The notes under the pieces: model-generated | Database searches by the model: none | Seen by the model: only the letters and a program-made list of their open reading frames with translations | Told to the model about the DNA's origin: nothing | Part shown: positions 31,324 to 41,426 of the stretch, piece by piece | Numbering within the stretch: position 1 is the first letter of the stretch | Layout: each line of letters starts with the position of its first letter | Position numbers and translations under genes: made by a program | Assembly: GCA_026770025.1 (NCBI GenBank) | Contig: JAMXDE010000011.1 | Coordinates: 1,116,001-1,180,000, forward strand | Source: Craspedostauros australis | Lineage: Eukaryota; Bacillariophyta; Bacillariophyceae; Mastogloiales; Achnanthaceae | Direction: 5' to 3' | Length of the DNA: 64,000 nt

Positions 31324-31724
31324 TGATGTGGCACAACGCATCCAAATCGTGTGACGTGTTGATGTGCGTGACATTTCGACAACGAAGTGGTTTCGAACCT
31401 GGTCGAAGGAATCCGCTGGGTCTGTTCGTCTTTTTCCATTGTGTGTTGTGGTGAAATTACTCGTTGTTTGTGGTGTAGTCGTAATACTCGTACGACTGCT
31501 CCGTTCGTGGTCGTGTGGTACCATCACGGGTGCAATTGCGCTGCTGTTGTGGCGCGGGGTGTGACGATGATGGCGTGCGTAGGTGCGAACGTCGAAGTCG
31601 TATCTTTTTCGCCCACCAAGCGTGTTGTTGATGTCGTAGTTTGGCGTTGCTGATGGTGTCCATGGCCCCTCACAACTCCCAACAGACAACAGCAAACGAA
31701 GAGAGAGACAGAGAGGTGACACCT

Positions 31725-31785
31725 TCGCTACTCAAGCACAAGTACAAGCACAAGCAAAAGCACAAGCACAAATACGAACAGACTG
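31725..31785 (+). repeat. CAAGCA-type hexamer repeat in PGRL1 leader
   Basis: Tandem variants of CACAAG (CACAAGTACAAGCACAAG and so on) run up to about 20 bases before the PGRL1 start codon. The tract is almost free of G outside the AAG units and of T, giving an unstructured leader. Confidence 0.8.
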
Positions 31786-31806
31786 CAACACAGAGCGAAA
31801 GAAAAG

Positions 31807-33426
31807 ATGCCGTCCCTGAACATGAGACCAACCATCCTGGCAGCAGCCGTTGCGCTGCTCTGCGCCAACAGCGGAACCGTGAGCGCCTGGGCACCATCCC
31901 CATCGCGAAGCGGCTTCGTGGCGCGCACTTCATCTGTCATGCGAATGGCCGGTGATGACAAGGAGGACGTCGACAAGTTCCAGATGACCAGCGCACGCAA
32001 GGAGGTCGTGTTTGATGACGAAGCCGGACGCTTCTTCGAGACCAACCGCGAGGCCGAGGAGTGCATCCCAGACGAGGAGTACTGCAGAATCGATGATGAC
32101 GGAAGCCCCATCCGCCTTACTATCGCCGAGAAGGAGCGCATCTTCTTGGACTCCCTTCAGGTATGCCAATCCATCAACCGCTGCATTGTGGGCTGTGTCT
32201 ATCCTTGCGCTTGACTTTGCGTTTGCATCAATCTCTCTCTGTTTGTCTACGTCCAAACGATGTCCCGAATCCTTCCGTTGCAATCATTCGGTGTTTCATG
32301 GATTGACGGATGAGTTGGATTGGGTTGGGTTGGGTTGGGCAACACCCTGCCCATCACGCTCTGACATTCAGATTGATTTGATTGCAACAGACGTGATAAC
32401 GAGGAGGTTGCTGATGCTCAATGAAACGCAGCACAACATCAGCGTCTTATGCCTGACGCTCTGGGTCATTGTGCGATGCCTCCGTTATTTGAGACATCAC
32501 TCGGACCTGTGCGGCTTGATCGGACGCATCATCAAACAAGGCAGCAATCATCTCTTTGCATCGATGCTCACAAATAGTTGGACCCGTCTCACCTCGATCT
32601 ATTCCTTCCAACTTCCTTCGAAACACGGCATCTCTGGACATGTGTTGATTGATGCAATATCTACTGATGGGCAAATCGTTGGAAACAACGAACGAATGCC
32701 ATCATGCATTCAATCAACCATCCAATCCCTATCTTTATGTACAATGACCCAACGAACACACACACACACACACTCCGTTGACAGTCTTACTACATCACCG
32801 GACGACAATTGTTGAAGGACGATGACTTCGACAAGCTGAAGGAGGATTTGCAGTGGAATGGATCGCCAGTCGTCGTTCTCAACAGACAGGAGGCCACGTA
32901 CCTTGCAGCTGTCGAGGCCTACCTCAAGGGCGAGCCAACCATGGACGACAAGGAATTCGATGCGCTCAAGAAGCAGCTCAAGGAGGAGGGATCCCAGTTC
33001 GCCGTCGACACCGAACCAAAGTGCTACATCGACTCCGGCGTCTGCAAGGTCACCCTGCAGGAGGACAAGTTCCGATCCAACCTCCTCTACCTCCCAGCCG
33101 GTGCCTTTCTCACCATCGTCTGGTTGGGATTGGGATTCGAGTTCATCGAGCCCATCGTCCGTTTGAACCCGCTCGTCCTTGCCGCCCTCGGATCGCCACT
33201 CATCTACAACGGTTCCAAGACCATCACCGAGGACTTCCTCTTCCAGGAGAAGTTCATCGCTTACGGACCATGCCCAACCTGCGAATTCGAGAACCGTGTC
33301 TACTTCGGAAACATCCTGGGCGTGGAGGGATTCAGCGACGAGGCCAAGTTCAAGTGCAAGAAGTGCAAAAGTGAGATCACCGTCCAAAAACAGACGTTGC
33401 GTGCCTCCACCCTTCCAAAGGTCTAG
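31807..33426 (+). CDS. PGRL1: PGRL1-like protein, thylakoid cyclic electron flow
   Basis: Exons 31807-32160 and 32785-33426 join in phase 0 across a 624-nt intron (CTTCAG|GTATGC, TTGACAG|TCTTAC), giving 331 aa, close to plant PGRL1. The N terminus has a signal peptide ending NSGTVSAWAPSPSRS, an ASAFAP-like site with an aromatic residue, then a short transit region. The mature protein has ECIPDEEYC, LAAVEAYLKGEPTMDDKEFD, CYIDSGVC, two membrane segments (LPAGAFLTIVWLGLGFEF and LNPLVLAALGSPLIYNG), and a C-terminal CPTC...CKKC pair in the stroma-facing tail. These match PGRL1, the thylakoid partner of PGR5 that carries electrons from ferredoxin to plastoquinone around photosystem I. The gene favours GGA, CCA and TCC codons, suggesting high expression. 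A CA repeat lies beside the 3' splice site. Confidence 0.93.
32757..32775 (+). repeat. CA dinucleotide repeat near PGRL1 acceptor
   Basis: An ACACAC run lies about 10-28 bases before the acceptor TTGACAG of the PGRL1 intron, in the place of a polypyrimidine tract. Confidence 0.8.
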
Positions 33427-33959
33427 AGCGAGAGCGCTTTCCATCCTGCGGAGGTCTCAAGGAAAGGACATAACCAAGCCTGTTGGGAACGACGACTGCA
33501 CCTGGCGGTTGTCGCAGACTACACCTGCCTACACCATACTATTATAGTACAGAGTAATTGTTTGCTAAACACTGCGTAAGATCAATCGATTTGTGGCGGC
33601 ACTGGCTTGGAACAACCCGGCTTGTATTGATTGCGGCTTTCACGACGACCAAAAGGCAAATGGAACTTCGATCACGAGGAACACGGAGTTGGACCTTTCA
33701 CTCCGCATTCTGCAGAATCCATCTCTCATTCAGAAAGGACAGGATCTGCCACACGTGTCCAATCGGTGTTGTGCGATACGTTATGGTTACGGATGGACGT
33801 TTGCAGAATATCGAACTTCATTGATTCCTTCTTCGTTTGTGTGGTTGTCTACCCGCTTGCTTGCTTTTGCCTGCCTTCGCGTCTGCTTGCGTTGAATTTT
33901 GCGACGATGTCCGCCTGAAGTCGATAACACCAACGCCATCATCACATGTAATAACACCA
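33427..33959. other. Convergent 3' interval with hairpin motif
   Basis: No gene was seen. At 33537-33550 TACTATTATAGTAC contains the inverted repeat TACTA/TAGTA, 111 bases after the PGRL1 stop. Similar elements follow other plus-strand genes in the window. Confidence 0.5.
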
Positions 33960-35192
33960 TCACGTGTACAGAACCAAAAAGAACAACACGAACGCCGTCA
34001 GGCTGAGTGCCAGTATCGTCCGCAGCTGCCACTTGTCCTTGGTTTTGAGGAATTTGCCCAACTTGCCCATGACGAGTCCCAGCTCCTCTTCTGCGTTGGT
34101 CATGTCCTCGTCGATCTGTTCCAGCAGTTCATTTTGTTGCTCGATCTCGTCATGTATGTTCTCCGCCATCTCTCCGACGCGCGTGACGACATCACCAAGT
34201 TCATCCAGCGTCTCATCCTGCTGCTGGAACATGACGGAGGCCTGCGCCTGGTTGTTGAGAACGAAATTCGTGTTCATCCTCTGCTCATCCGTCTTGGCGC
34301 CCAGAATGCCATCGCCGTTGCCGTTGCGACGTATCGCGAGATTCCTTTGATCCAGCAGCAGCTTCTCCTTGACAATGTCCGAGTTCATCTCCTGCTTGCA
34401 CTTGGCGAGGCGTTCCTGCGATGTTTCGCAGAAGGTTTTGCGGTCGTAGAGCTGGGAATCATCGATGTGAGGGAATTTGGAACGGTCATTCTCCACCAGC
34501 TGCACCGTCATGCGCACATCGCGCAAGTTGGATTCTGCGTTCTTGAGATGCCGCTTCAGCAGCTTCTTCGCTTCCTTGAGTTCGTGCGTGTTGACGGCCG
34601 TGTCCTGTGCATTTCATTCATTCGATGGTTCAATTCAAAAAGGATTCATCGTGTTGTGATATGTGTGTGTGTGTGCGTTTGGCATCATCGATTGGAGGAT
34701 AGAGAAACAGCAATTAAGTATAGCAACAAGTGTGAGACGTGTACTGCAGATGCTGACGCTGATGCCAATCACTTTGTTGCTTCCGCTGCTCATCTGTTCA
34801 CGCTGGCCTCAAGCAAGCAACCAGTCAAACAAGAAGACGGAGCAGCTCCAATGACGCTGCGGACTTACGGTGTCATTGACTATCCGGATGTACTCGAAGA
34901 GCGTTTCATCCAAACTCTCCAGCTTGCGCTGCAGATCCGATCGGAACATGAAGTAAGGATCGTTGGCCAACTCTTCATCCATCGACGATGGTGCCACCTC
35001 GAGAGCCGTGAGGGGCTGGCTCAGGTCCGAGTTGGAACCGGTCCGCCTGTGCGATCGTCGGAACTTGCTGGAGATGGAGGCAGCGACGGTGCTTTCCGAT
35101 TCCACATCGGCCGGTTTGCTGCGCAAGGAGCAGCTGTGTAGCGACGCATTGTCGCTGTCATCGACGCCGGAGTATTGCACGGACGATGACAT
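33960..35192 (-). CDS. Syntaxin-6-type Qc-SNARE
   Basis: Exons 35192-34869 and 34604-33960 join in phase 0 across a 264-nt intron (GACACC|GTAAGT, GCACAG|GACACG), giving 322 aa. Residues 1-75 are Ser-rich and disordered. The N-terminal three-helix domain starts DPYFMFRSDLQRKLESLDET, crosses the splice junction at IRIVNDT-DTAVNTHELKEA and runs to DDSQLYDRKTFCETSQERL, as in syntaxin 6/10 and Tlg1. The SNARE motif is MFQQQDETLDELGDVVTRVG through ELLEQIDEDMTNAEEELGLV, with glutamine at the zero layer. A C-terminal anchor follows (LRTILALSLTAFVLFFLVLY). These SNAREs fuse vesicles between trans-Golgi network and endosomes. The ATG chosen is the first that keeps the acidic, Ser-rich start. Confidence 0.92.
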
Positions 35193-36019
35193 GTCTTCTT
35201 GAGGATTGGGCAATTTCCCAGTGGGGTGTCGTGAAGTTGAGTGATTGGAGTTGACTTGGACAGGAATCAAACTGCTCCACTGCTATTGCCAATGACGATG
35301 GGACTCTTTGTTGACGACGGGTTAGGTTGGTGATGGAATGGTCCTCCTCGTATGTACTGGTCCTTGCAGTCGGCCTGAACTGAACCTGGATTGAGCTCTG
35401 GGCTGAGTTGAGTTGGACTGCGAACAAGACGCATCCACGTTCCGCCATTGTGCCTCTGTCTTGCGCCAAGCGACATCAGACCACGAATAGAACACAAACA
35501 CGAGTAACACCATTGTTCGCGTGTTGCCATTTTGCGCGCAGAGATGGTTGGTGTCATCTCAACGTTCATCTGTCATTTTTGGAGCACGCGCCAAAACTGA
35601 GAACATCGGCTTTACATTTTGGCGAGCAAGTCTTGCAGATGACGCACACGAGTCACATGGGACATGCGGCCTCCAATTCCGACAACGCTGACGAGCGTAG
35701 ACAGGCTACGATAGTGAAGACAGGATGATACTCGTGCCCAGCACTGCGACCATGTGCCCCATTCGTGCCATTGTCGCAACATTCATCAAGATGCAACGAG
35801 ATCAGTTGCACGCGTACATGAGTATCTCTTGGGAGAAGGAAAGAGACATGGAGACGTGTGGAGACAGAGAGAGAGTAATACGGCGCAATTCAGCAGATCA
35901 ACCCCCGTTTAGAAGTTGATTCCAACAGACTTGACTACGACACAGTTCATGCAATGAATGTAGACTACCATTATTGTACCATGCATACTATTTGTAAAAT
36001 ACAATGACTCCCGACCCTT
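35193..36019. other. Interval between two minus-strand genes
   Basis: This 827-bp stretch holds the promoter of the SNARE gene and the 3' UTR of the second acyltransferase. No gene was recognised. An AT-rich stretch with ACTACCATTATTGTACC lies near 35960, close to the 3' end of the acyltransferase. Confidence 0.5.
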
Positions 36020-37213
36020 TCAAGCGACGTGGATGATGATCGTGAGAGTGATGGAGGCCGGCACCATGGTGGTAAAGATGCGGAACCAGAACATGTTGGC
36101 TTCGCCGATGGCCGTGCCGGTCCATGGACATGTGTGATCGAATCCTTCAATGACGACGCCGCACTCCGGATCGAACCGGGCATCCGTGGGACGGTAGGTC
36201 TGGGCCTGATCATTCCACCTCCAGTTGTCGGCATCTGCAACTTGCGCGGACGCGGGACGTTCGTTGTGTCGATACATCACGCCCGGGTTGCGGAAGGAGA
36301 TCATGCACAGGGAGAGCAGCATGAGGATGACGGAGCTGGCCCAGATGACGACGAGAGCGATGTGCTCATCGTCCGCCTTGGTCTCGAATGTCCAGTACGA
36401 GATGCCGATGATCAACGGGAACGTGACGAACAAGTTCATCCACCAGTACGGGCCCAGCACGCAGAGCAATCGGGGGCGTTTCTTGCGCATCGTGGTGACT
36501 TGGCCGGTCTCCGGATCGGTGGTGACATGATCGTACGCCTCCTGACGACGCGCGCAGACGACCAAATTTCCAACCCGGCCGGCACAGCTGCAGAAGTAGG
36601 CAGAGAGGCAGATCGAGGTTTTCCCGGTGTCGGAAAACTGTCGTTGCATCTGTCCTGTGCTTCCGCAGCACAATTCGGACAGCGGTATGCGGTCGTCCGC
36701 CCAACGCACGCTGACGAGACCCACCGCGAAGGGACTTTCCTTCCAATGCTTTTCTTTCAGGGCTTCTCGAGCCTCCTGTTCTGTCTCGTTGTTGGCATTC
36801 CCTTCACTGATACCTCCGGCACGGTTGCGGCGACTGTTGCTGCTGCTATTTCCATTGGCATTGCTGTTGCCATTGCGATCAGCGTTGCCATCGTCGTCGC
36901 CAAGTTGGCGCGGAAGACCGATCCTGCGGTTCTGCAAGCGAAGCGGCCTTGTGTCTGATGAGAACTGCTCTTCAAGCGATTCCATCTCTATGTTGGCGCG
37001 AACGTTTGATGACTTCTTCCGTTCTTGCTGTCGTTGATGTTGTTGCACTTGTGTTTGCGTTTGCCCAGTGGTTGGTGTCGCCGTCTCAGGGTTACGCGCA
37101 GATGCTGAAGCGCCTTCAGGGCCACGATGGTGTTGGTCAGGAGGCACACCAGAAGCCAACGCAGACTGCGTTGTTGTCGTTGTCTTTGTCGCTACTGGCT
37201 TCCTGATGGTCAT
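36020..37213 (-). CDS. DHHC-like S-acyltransferase with DHTC motif, intronless paralog
   Basis: Single exon, 397 aa from the ATG of MTIRKPVATK. The frame is open further upstream but enters the neighbouring divergent gene. Residues 1-155 are disordered (Gln/Asn/Ser-rich, with NGNSNANGNSSSNS). A conserved block follows with CGSTGQM, ICLSAYFCSCAGRVG and KKRPRLLCVLGPYWWMNLF. Two hydrophobic segments come next, then FRNPGVMYR in place of the family's DPG, FDPECGVVIEG, and FDHTCPWTGTAIGEANMFWF with D-H-T-C at 359-362. A short hydrophobic tail ends the protein. It aligns along its length with the gene at 17868-19995, including KRP-x-L-x5-GPYW before the first membrane segment and the loss of all expected zinc ligands. 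It is probably an endomembrane palmitoyltransferase or an inactive relative. Confidence 0.88.
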   Translation of the reverse strand: MTIRKPVATKTTTTTQSALASGVPPDQHHRGPEGASASARNPETATPTTGQTQTQVQQHQRQQERKKSSNVRANIEMESLEEQFSSDTRPLRLQNRRIGLPRQLGDDDGNADRNGNSNANGNSSSNSRRNRAGGISEGNANNETEQEAREALKEKHWKESPFAVGLVSVRWADDRIPLSELCCGSTGQMQRQFSDTGKTSICLSAYFCSCAGRVGNLVVCARRQEAYDHVTTDPETGQVTTMRKKRPRLLCVLGPYWWMNLFVTFPLIIGISYWTFETKADDEHIALVVIWASSVILMLLSLCMISFRNPGVMYRHNERPASAQVADADNWRWNDQAQTYRPTDARFDPECGVVIEGFDHTCPWTGTAIGEANMFWFRIFTTMVPASITLTIIIHVA

Positions 37214-37719
37214 CACTGTAGAGTATGAATGCAGATGGTGGTATCGATTTCGTGCAAGATGGAATAGAGTATTATGGCACTCCACAAGTCCTGGTATGGT
37301 GGTGCTGTCGCAGACATCGATCAGCAGAATTGTGTGCTCTCTTGCGCCAAGAGGGAAGGTCGAGAAGATTCCGTATCTGCTTCTGATTCTGTTTCTGTGC
37401 CATTTGGCTGGTGGTCTTGTTCGCGTTCTTGTGCGATCTCCACGATTCCGTCTCCTTCCACGATTTTGCCTCCGACTCGTGCGACAAACGAAGCGAGCGT
37501 TGGTTCGTTCGTGGATCTTGTTTCGGAATGTGGTGTCACGACTGCGTCCAACCACACAACAAAAGATACTCTCTGCGTGCTGTTCGTACTCACTGCTTCG
37601 AGAGTGGAAACATTGGGAAGAGGCAGTAAGTCTTATCCATGGTCGCACGACACAGACCAATCGTTGAAGCAAATCAACAGACGCAAGCAAGCAATCCGAT
37701 AGGGACAACGACAAGAACA

Positions 37720-38436
37720 ATGGCAGGCACATCCAGCACAGCCAGCGCAAGCACGGGAACAGCCGCAGCCTCAGGCGAGGATCCAAAGATGTCCATGATC
37801 CGAGCCTGGTTGGTGCTCACAAACCTCACCATCTCGGCATCATGGCTGCGCTCCTTCGTCACCATCGCTTCGACCGGCTGCCTCATGGCCATGCTGCCGT
37901 CCGTCGATGAGGCCCCCGTCGCCGCGATGTGCGTCAATGAAACGACCGCCGCCGTCACGTTCGCCCTCTGCAGCTCCTTCCTCGAGCTCTTCAACTGCCT
38001 CATGGGTTTCACCAAGAGCCCCCCGTTGGCCGTCCTCCTCTTCTCCTGCACGCGCATGGGCGTCGAACGGCTCGTCGCACCCATGATCCCGTGCACGTCA
38101 TGGCAGCACATCCTCACCATCGCGACGTGGAGCATCGGCGACACGATACGCTTCGGATGCTTCGCCATCGACGGGATGCTGCCGAATGGCAGTCACTTCG
38201 TCAAGAGCGTGCGTTTCACGGTCGGGCCCATTCTCTTTCCCATCGGGGCGTTGGCCGGCGAGATGATGATGGTCATCCTGGCGGGGCAGCTCAACAGCAA
38301 GCCCATCCTGTACGGCGCGGCGGCTCTGTGGCCGGTCTTCTTCTATCCCATGATGAAGCAGTTGCTGCGGCAACGCAAGAAGCACTTTGACAAGATCAGC
38401 GGCAAGGCCAAGACCAAGGAGATCAAGCGCGTGTGA
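37720..38436 (+). CDS. HACD/PTPLA-like protein (3-hydroxyacyl-CoA dehydratase family), divergent
   Basis: Single exon. I choose the ATG at 37720 (MAGTSSTASAST, 238 aa) because it follows an A/C-rich leader; an in-frame ATG at 37639 would add 27 residues. Several hydrophobic segments match the PTPLA fold, with SSFLELFNCLMGFTKSPPL, RMGVERLVAPMIP, WSIGDTIRFGCFAIDGML and VGPILFPIGALAGEMMMVI, and a basic ER-retention-like tail (KAKTKEIKRV). In the family (yeast Phs1, plant PAS2) the enzyme dehydrates 3-hydroxyacyl-CoA in very-long-chain fatty acid elongation at the ER, using a Tyr and a Glu in YPxGxxxE. Here the matching segment is FPIGALAGE, with Phe for Tyr and one extra residue, and WxxxE-IRY is GD-IRF. 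It may be a non-catalytic or altered paralog. Confidence 0.78.
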   Translation: MAGTSSTASASTGTAAASGEDPKMSMIRAWLVLTNLTISASWLRSFVTIASTGCLMAMLPSVDEAPVAAMCVNETTAAVTFALCSSFLELFNCLMGFTKSPPLAVLLFSCTRMGVERLVAPMIPCTSWQHILTIATWSIGDTIRFGCFAIDGMLPNGSHFVKSVRFTVGPILFPIGALAGEMMMVILAGQLNSKPILYGAAALWPVFFYPMMKQLLRQRKKHFDKISGKAKTKEIKRV

Positions 38437-39117
38437 ATCGCTATTTGCCACGCAGGTCTGAGCTTGCCATACGTAATCGCACGAGTGTTGGATAGCACAT
38501 GACTTTCGAACATCTGGCTACAGTTAGAAGGAGTGCCAAAACTTGCACGCTGCTTTCTCCATAGATTTGCCTTCTCTGCGATGGATTGTGCTACTAGTGA
38601 TTGGTGCCATGCATAGCTCGTACCCGTACCATCCGAGTACATATTATAGAATACCATATATTACATCTCTGTCTCTGTTCATGCAAGTGATCAGACCCAT
38701 CGATGTGATGATCCGCTCAGGACTGCGGCCCGGCTCACGAATTGGCAGTCACGGATGCCCTGCGAATGATGTCAACATTGAGTACGTGTCTCTACCGACA
38801 CTCCAAATCATCCATCTCCCATGACGGAATATCCCTCCTGCTTGACCAAGTTCTAATAGAAAGTACGGTACAGAAGAGGCGCTCTTGAGAAACATGTGAA
38901 AAAGGCTGCGCATTACTTGTTCAGTATCTTCATTTGATTGCCCAAATGAATTAGAAATGCAGGAGAAACGCAGGAATCGCGTTGAATGGAAGAGCTTGTG
39001 GTCATTCATTTGGCAATGTGCGGATTCAAGTACTCATGGTATTATTCACGTTGTCAAATACAGTGGAGTAGAGTAGAGCAGAGTACAGTGGAGGACTCTG
39101 ACCACCTCTGTTCATGC
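38437..39117. other. Convergent 3' interval
   Basis: No gene was seen. An AT-rich block at 38636-38662 (GAGTACATATTATAGAATACC and following) lies about 200 bases after the HACD stop. A GGAGTAGAGTAGAGCAGAG pentamer-like repeat lies near 39063, beyond the end of the methyltransferase gene. Confidence 0.5.
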
Positions 39118-40116
39118 CTATTTTGTGGCGGTGGTCTCCGTGTCAGCCTTGTTCGCACCCTTCTTTTTCCTCTTTCGCTTCTTGATACCTCTCTCGTAGG
39201 CCATGATGGAGAGCTCGGCCTCCTTGTCTTGTTCCATCTTCTTGATCTTGGCGTTGCGCTGATCGATGGTGAGACCGGCATCGATGGACTTGATGGCCAC
39301 ACCGGCTGTATGCGGCACGATGACCAAATCCACGCTGTCGAAACCAACGTCGTCGAAGATTGCGAATCGCTGTTCCTCCTCCTTGTTCTCATCGTCTGCG
39401 CCGCCATCGTTGTCACCCTCGGCACTGTCGCCTTGCGTGTTCAATCCCAGCTGCTGGACGTAGTCGAGGTAGGACTCGCCGTCGAGCTCATTCGGCTCCA
39501 CAAAAAGGAGGCGGCCGCCCGGCTTGAGGACGCGGGCCGCCTCATCGATGCTCTTCTTCCAATCCAACCCATTCTCCACCATCTTGGCGGCCGCCTGCAG
39601 GCTGATGACGACGTCGACGCTCTCGTTGGCGAGCTCCTTGAGGTCATCGGCGCGCTGGTCGAAGTACATGACCTCGGCCGCCTTGCGACGTTCCTGCGAT
39701 GTCTTCAATTGGCGACGGATCTTCAGGGGCAGCACGCCATCGGCCTCGATGGTGGAGGTCCAGTATTCGCGGATGGTGCGCGGGACGAAGGTGACGCCGC
39801 GTCCGTCATCGCAACCCAGCTCCAGGCACACGTCGGCGCTGCGCGGCGTCTGGTTGGTGCACAGGGCGGCCGAGACCCATTCCGTTCGCAGGTACGTGAC
39901 CATGTCCAATCCCATTCCCAGCGCCGTCACCTTGCTCGTTCTGCTGTTGCTGCTGCCCACGAGCTGCTGGCAGCCATCGTCCTTGCTTGCTGGCCCCGCA
40001 GTCGTGGCGGTGGACGCAGAAATGGATGGGGACAGCGGCGCAAAGGCAGCTGCCTGCGAGGACAGGCTGAGCCCGACGAGGACTGCCGCCAATATGGTGG
40101 TTCTTCTCAAAATCAT
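39118..40116 (-). CDS. Plastid-targeted SAM-dependent methyltransferase
   Basis: Single exon, 332 aa. MILRRTTILAAVLVGLSLSS is a signal peptide ending in QAAAFAPLSPS, a textbook ASAFAP site for import into secondary plastids. An ATG 17 codons upstream would place extra residues before it. The class I methyltransferase fold shows motif I as VCLELGCDDGRG, an acidic strand end, DVVISLQAAAKMVEN, and EAARVLKPGGRLLFVEPNEL, the Methyltransf_11 pattern. An acidic insert (AEGDNDGGADDENKEEE) and a Lys/Arg-rich C-terminal tail (KKRKRKKKG) follow. The cofactor is S-adenosylmethionine. The substrate cannot be told from sequence, although the LKPGGRLLFVEP motif is commonest in small-molecule methyltransferases. 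Divergent from the Rieske-like gene at 41427. Confidence 0.88.
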   Translation of the reverse strand: MILRRTTILAAVLVGLSLSSQAAAFAPLSPSISASTATTAGPASKDDGCQQLVGSSNSRTSKVTALGMGLDMVTYLRTEWVSAALCTNQTPRSADVCLELGCDDGRGVTFVPRTIREYWTSTIEADGVLPLKIRRQLKTSQERRKAAEVMYFDQRADDLKELANESVDVVISLQAAAKMVENGLDWKKSIDEAARVLKPGGRLLFVEPNELDGESYLDYVQQLGLNTQGDSAEGDNDGGADDENKEEEQRFAIFDDVGFDSVDLVIVPHTAGVAIKSIDAGLTIDQRNAKIKKMEQDKEAELSIMAYERGIKKRKRKKKGANKADTETTATK

Positions 40117-40510
40117 GTCACTATTCTGCGTGGTGGTGTACAATACTCTTGAATGCTGTGTCTTCAATCAATACGGTTGCTTGCGACGACTCTTCTCTCC
40201 GATTGAACGCGATGACGATCACGATCACGGGAAAGGATTCGGAATGCTGTTTTGTTGTTGTTGTTGTTGGTTTTGCTGTAGGTGTTGCTCTGACCAATCG
40301 ATCTTCGCTCACCCCTCCCGAGAGCGATCTTCGATGTCATCATCGTCGCCATCATCGTCATCTTTCCATTCTACGAACTACTCGCATTCTCTGTTGCCAG
40401 TTGGCGTGGAACACGAACAAAAAGAAAGACAGCAACAAGAACAACACCAACAACAAGATCGTGGATGATCTGTGTCTGTGTGGTTGATCTCTTCCTTCTT
40501 CAGTTGTATG

Positions 40511-40518
40511 TGACGTCA
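40511..40518. promoter_or_regulatory. TGACGTCA palindrome, first of a pair
   Basis: A perfect TGACGTCA, 395 bases upstream of the methyltransferase start (40116, minus strand). The second copy is 145 bases further right. Confidence 0.6.
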
Positions 40519-40655
40519 CTCCAAGAATCGGACAAGCTGACATCAACAAAAAAGCCTATCTCAGTCCAGATGTAAAGTTGAACTGGATTATTCGCGATCC
40601 TTTCGGAGATGGTTTTGTGGTTGAACGTGCAATCTACGGGAAGTTAGTACCAAAC

Positions 40656-40663
40656 TGACGTCA
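40656..40663. promoter_or_regulatory. TGACGTCA palindrome, second of a pair
   Basis: A perfect TGACGTCA in the same divergent promoter, 764 bases upstream of the Rieske-like start codon. Confidence 0.6.
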
Positions 40664-41426
40664 AAACGCAGGCATCGCGAAAATGGACGGTGGAAGGTCT
40701 GCACATCGTTCCCTTTCTGTGGCTGGTTCTTGAGTGACAACGATGGATCATCGCGCCGCGCAGCAGTGTTGTGTGCACGACCGCGAGCAGACGGACAACA
40801 CGAAGGAACGCCGTGGGTGGGAGCGCAAACGCTGACAGTGGTATTCTTCATCCTGGACATCAAACACAACCCCCCACAACCAAACTCTTGGCAGGTGTGT
40901 CAACCGATCGGTTCCTGATGCTTCCCTCTCTCGCCTCTCTTGGGCTCTTGTGTGTGTGTGTGGACGGGCGGTGGACAACGAGCTGAAGGAATCAGCAATG
41001 ATCGCGACGATGATGCAGACGACGATCTTCGAGGCAAACGCGCGCAATAGCAGCAGCGGCATAGCAGCAGATCGTGGCGCAACATCACCGGGCGACATCA
41101 ATCTTCGTCAGCGTTCTTCAACACGAACGATCAGCGGCAACAACGCACTGACGAAGCTCGAAGAAAATGCGTGTCAAGCCCGCCAAGGATGGCACGCACC
41201 AATGCTCTATCTATCGATGGTCGATGATGAAATGCACAACAACTGCGCTTCCTCCTGATGGTCCATCAATGCTCACCAAACTTGATTCCTCGTTTCGCTC
41301 TTCGCACGTATCTTCTCCTCACTCTGACGTTGTCCGGATTGGTTCCATCGTTGACACCACACCACCACGCAATGCACAACCCGATCTCAATCCAACACAG
41401 ATTACTCCATCAAACAAATCACAAAA

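Larger units (their letters stand above)
40117..41426. other. Divergent promoter region, with weak small ORFs
   Basis: This 1.3-kb head-to-head interval separates the methyltransferase from the Rieske-like gene and holds two TGACGTCA sites. A GT run is at 40949-40960. A plus-strand ORF at 40998-41258 (MIATMMQTTIFEANARN..., 86 codons) and a fragment ending DIKHNPPQPNSWQ near 40897 look mildly protein-like but have no recognised homology or convincing splice link. I do not call them genes. Confidence 0.5.

Noticed and set aside
31370-31420. A GGTTCGAAACC stretch on the minus strand, resembling a tRNA T-loop or B box.
   Set aside because: The flanking bases do not form a T stem, and no acceptor stem or A box could be placed at the right distance. 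Similar partial matches near 44570, 53900 and 54025 also fail.
33837-35141. 434-codon plus-strand open frame.
   Set aside because: It runs antisense to both exons and the intron of the syntaxin-6-type gene, which is well supported. It reads across that gene's intron without change.
36029-36958. 309-codon plus-strand open frame.
   Set aside because: It is antisense to the second DHTC acyltransferase and has the same shadow composition.
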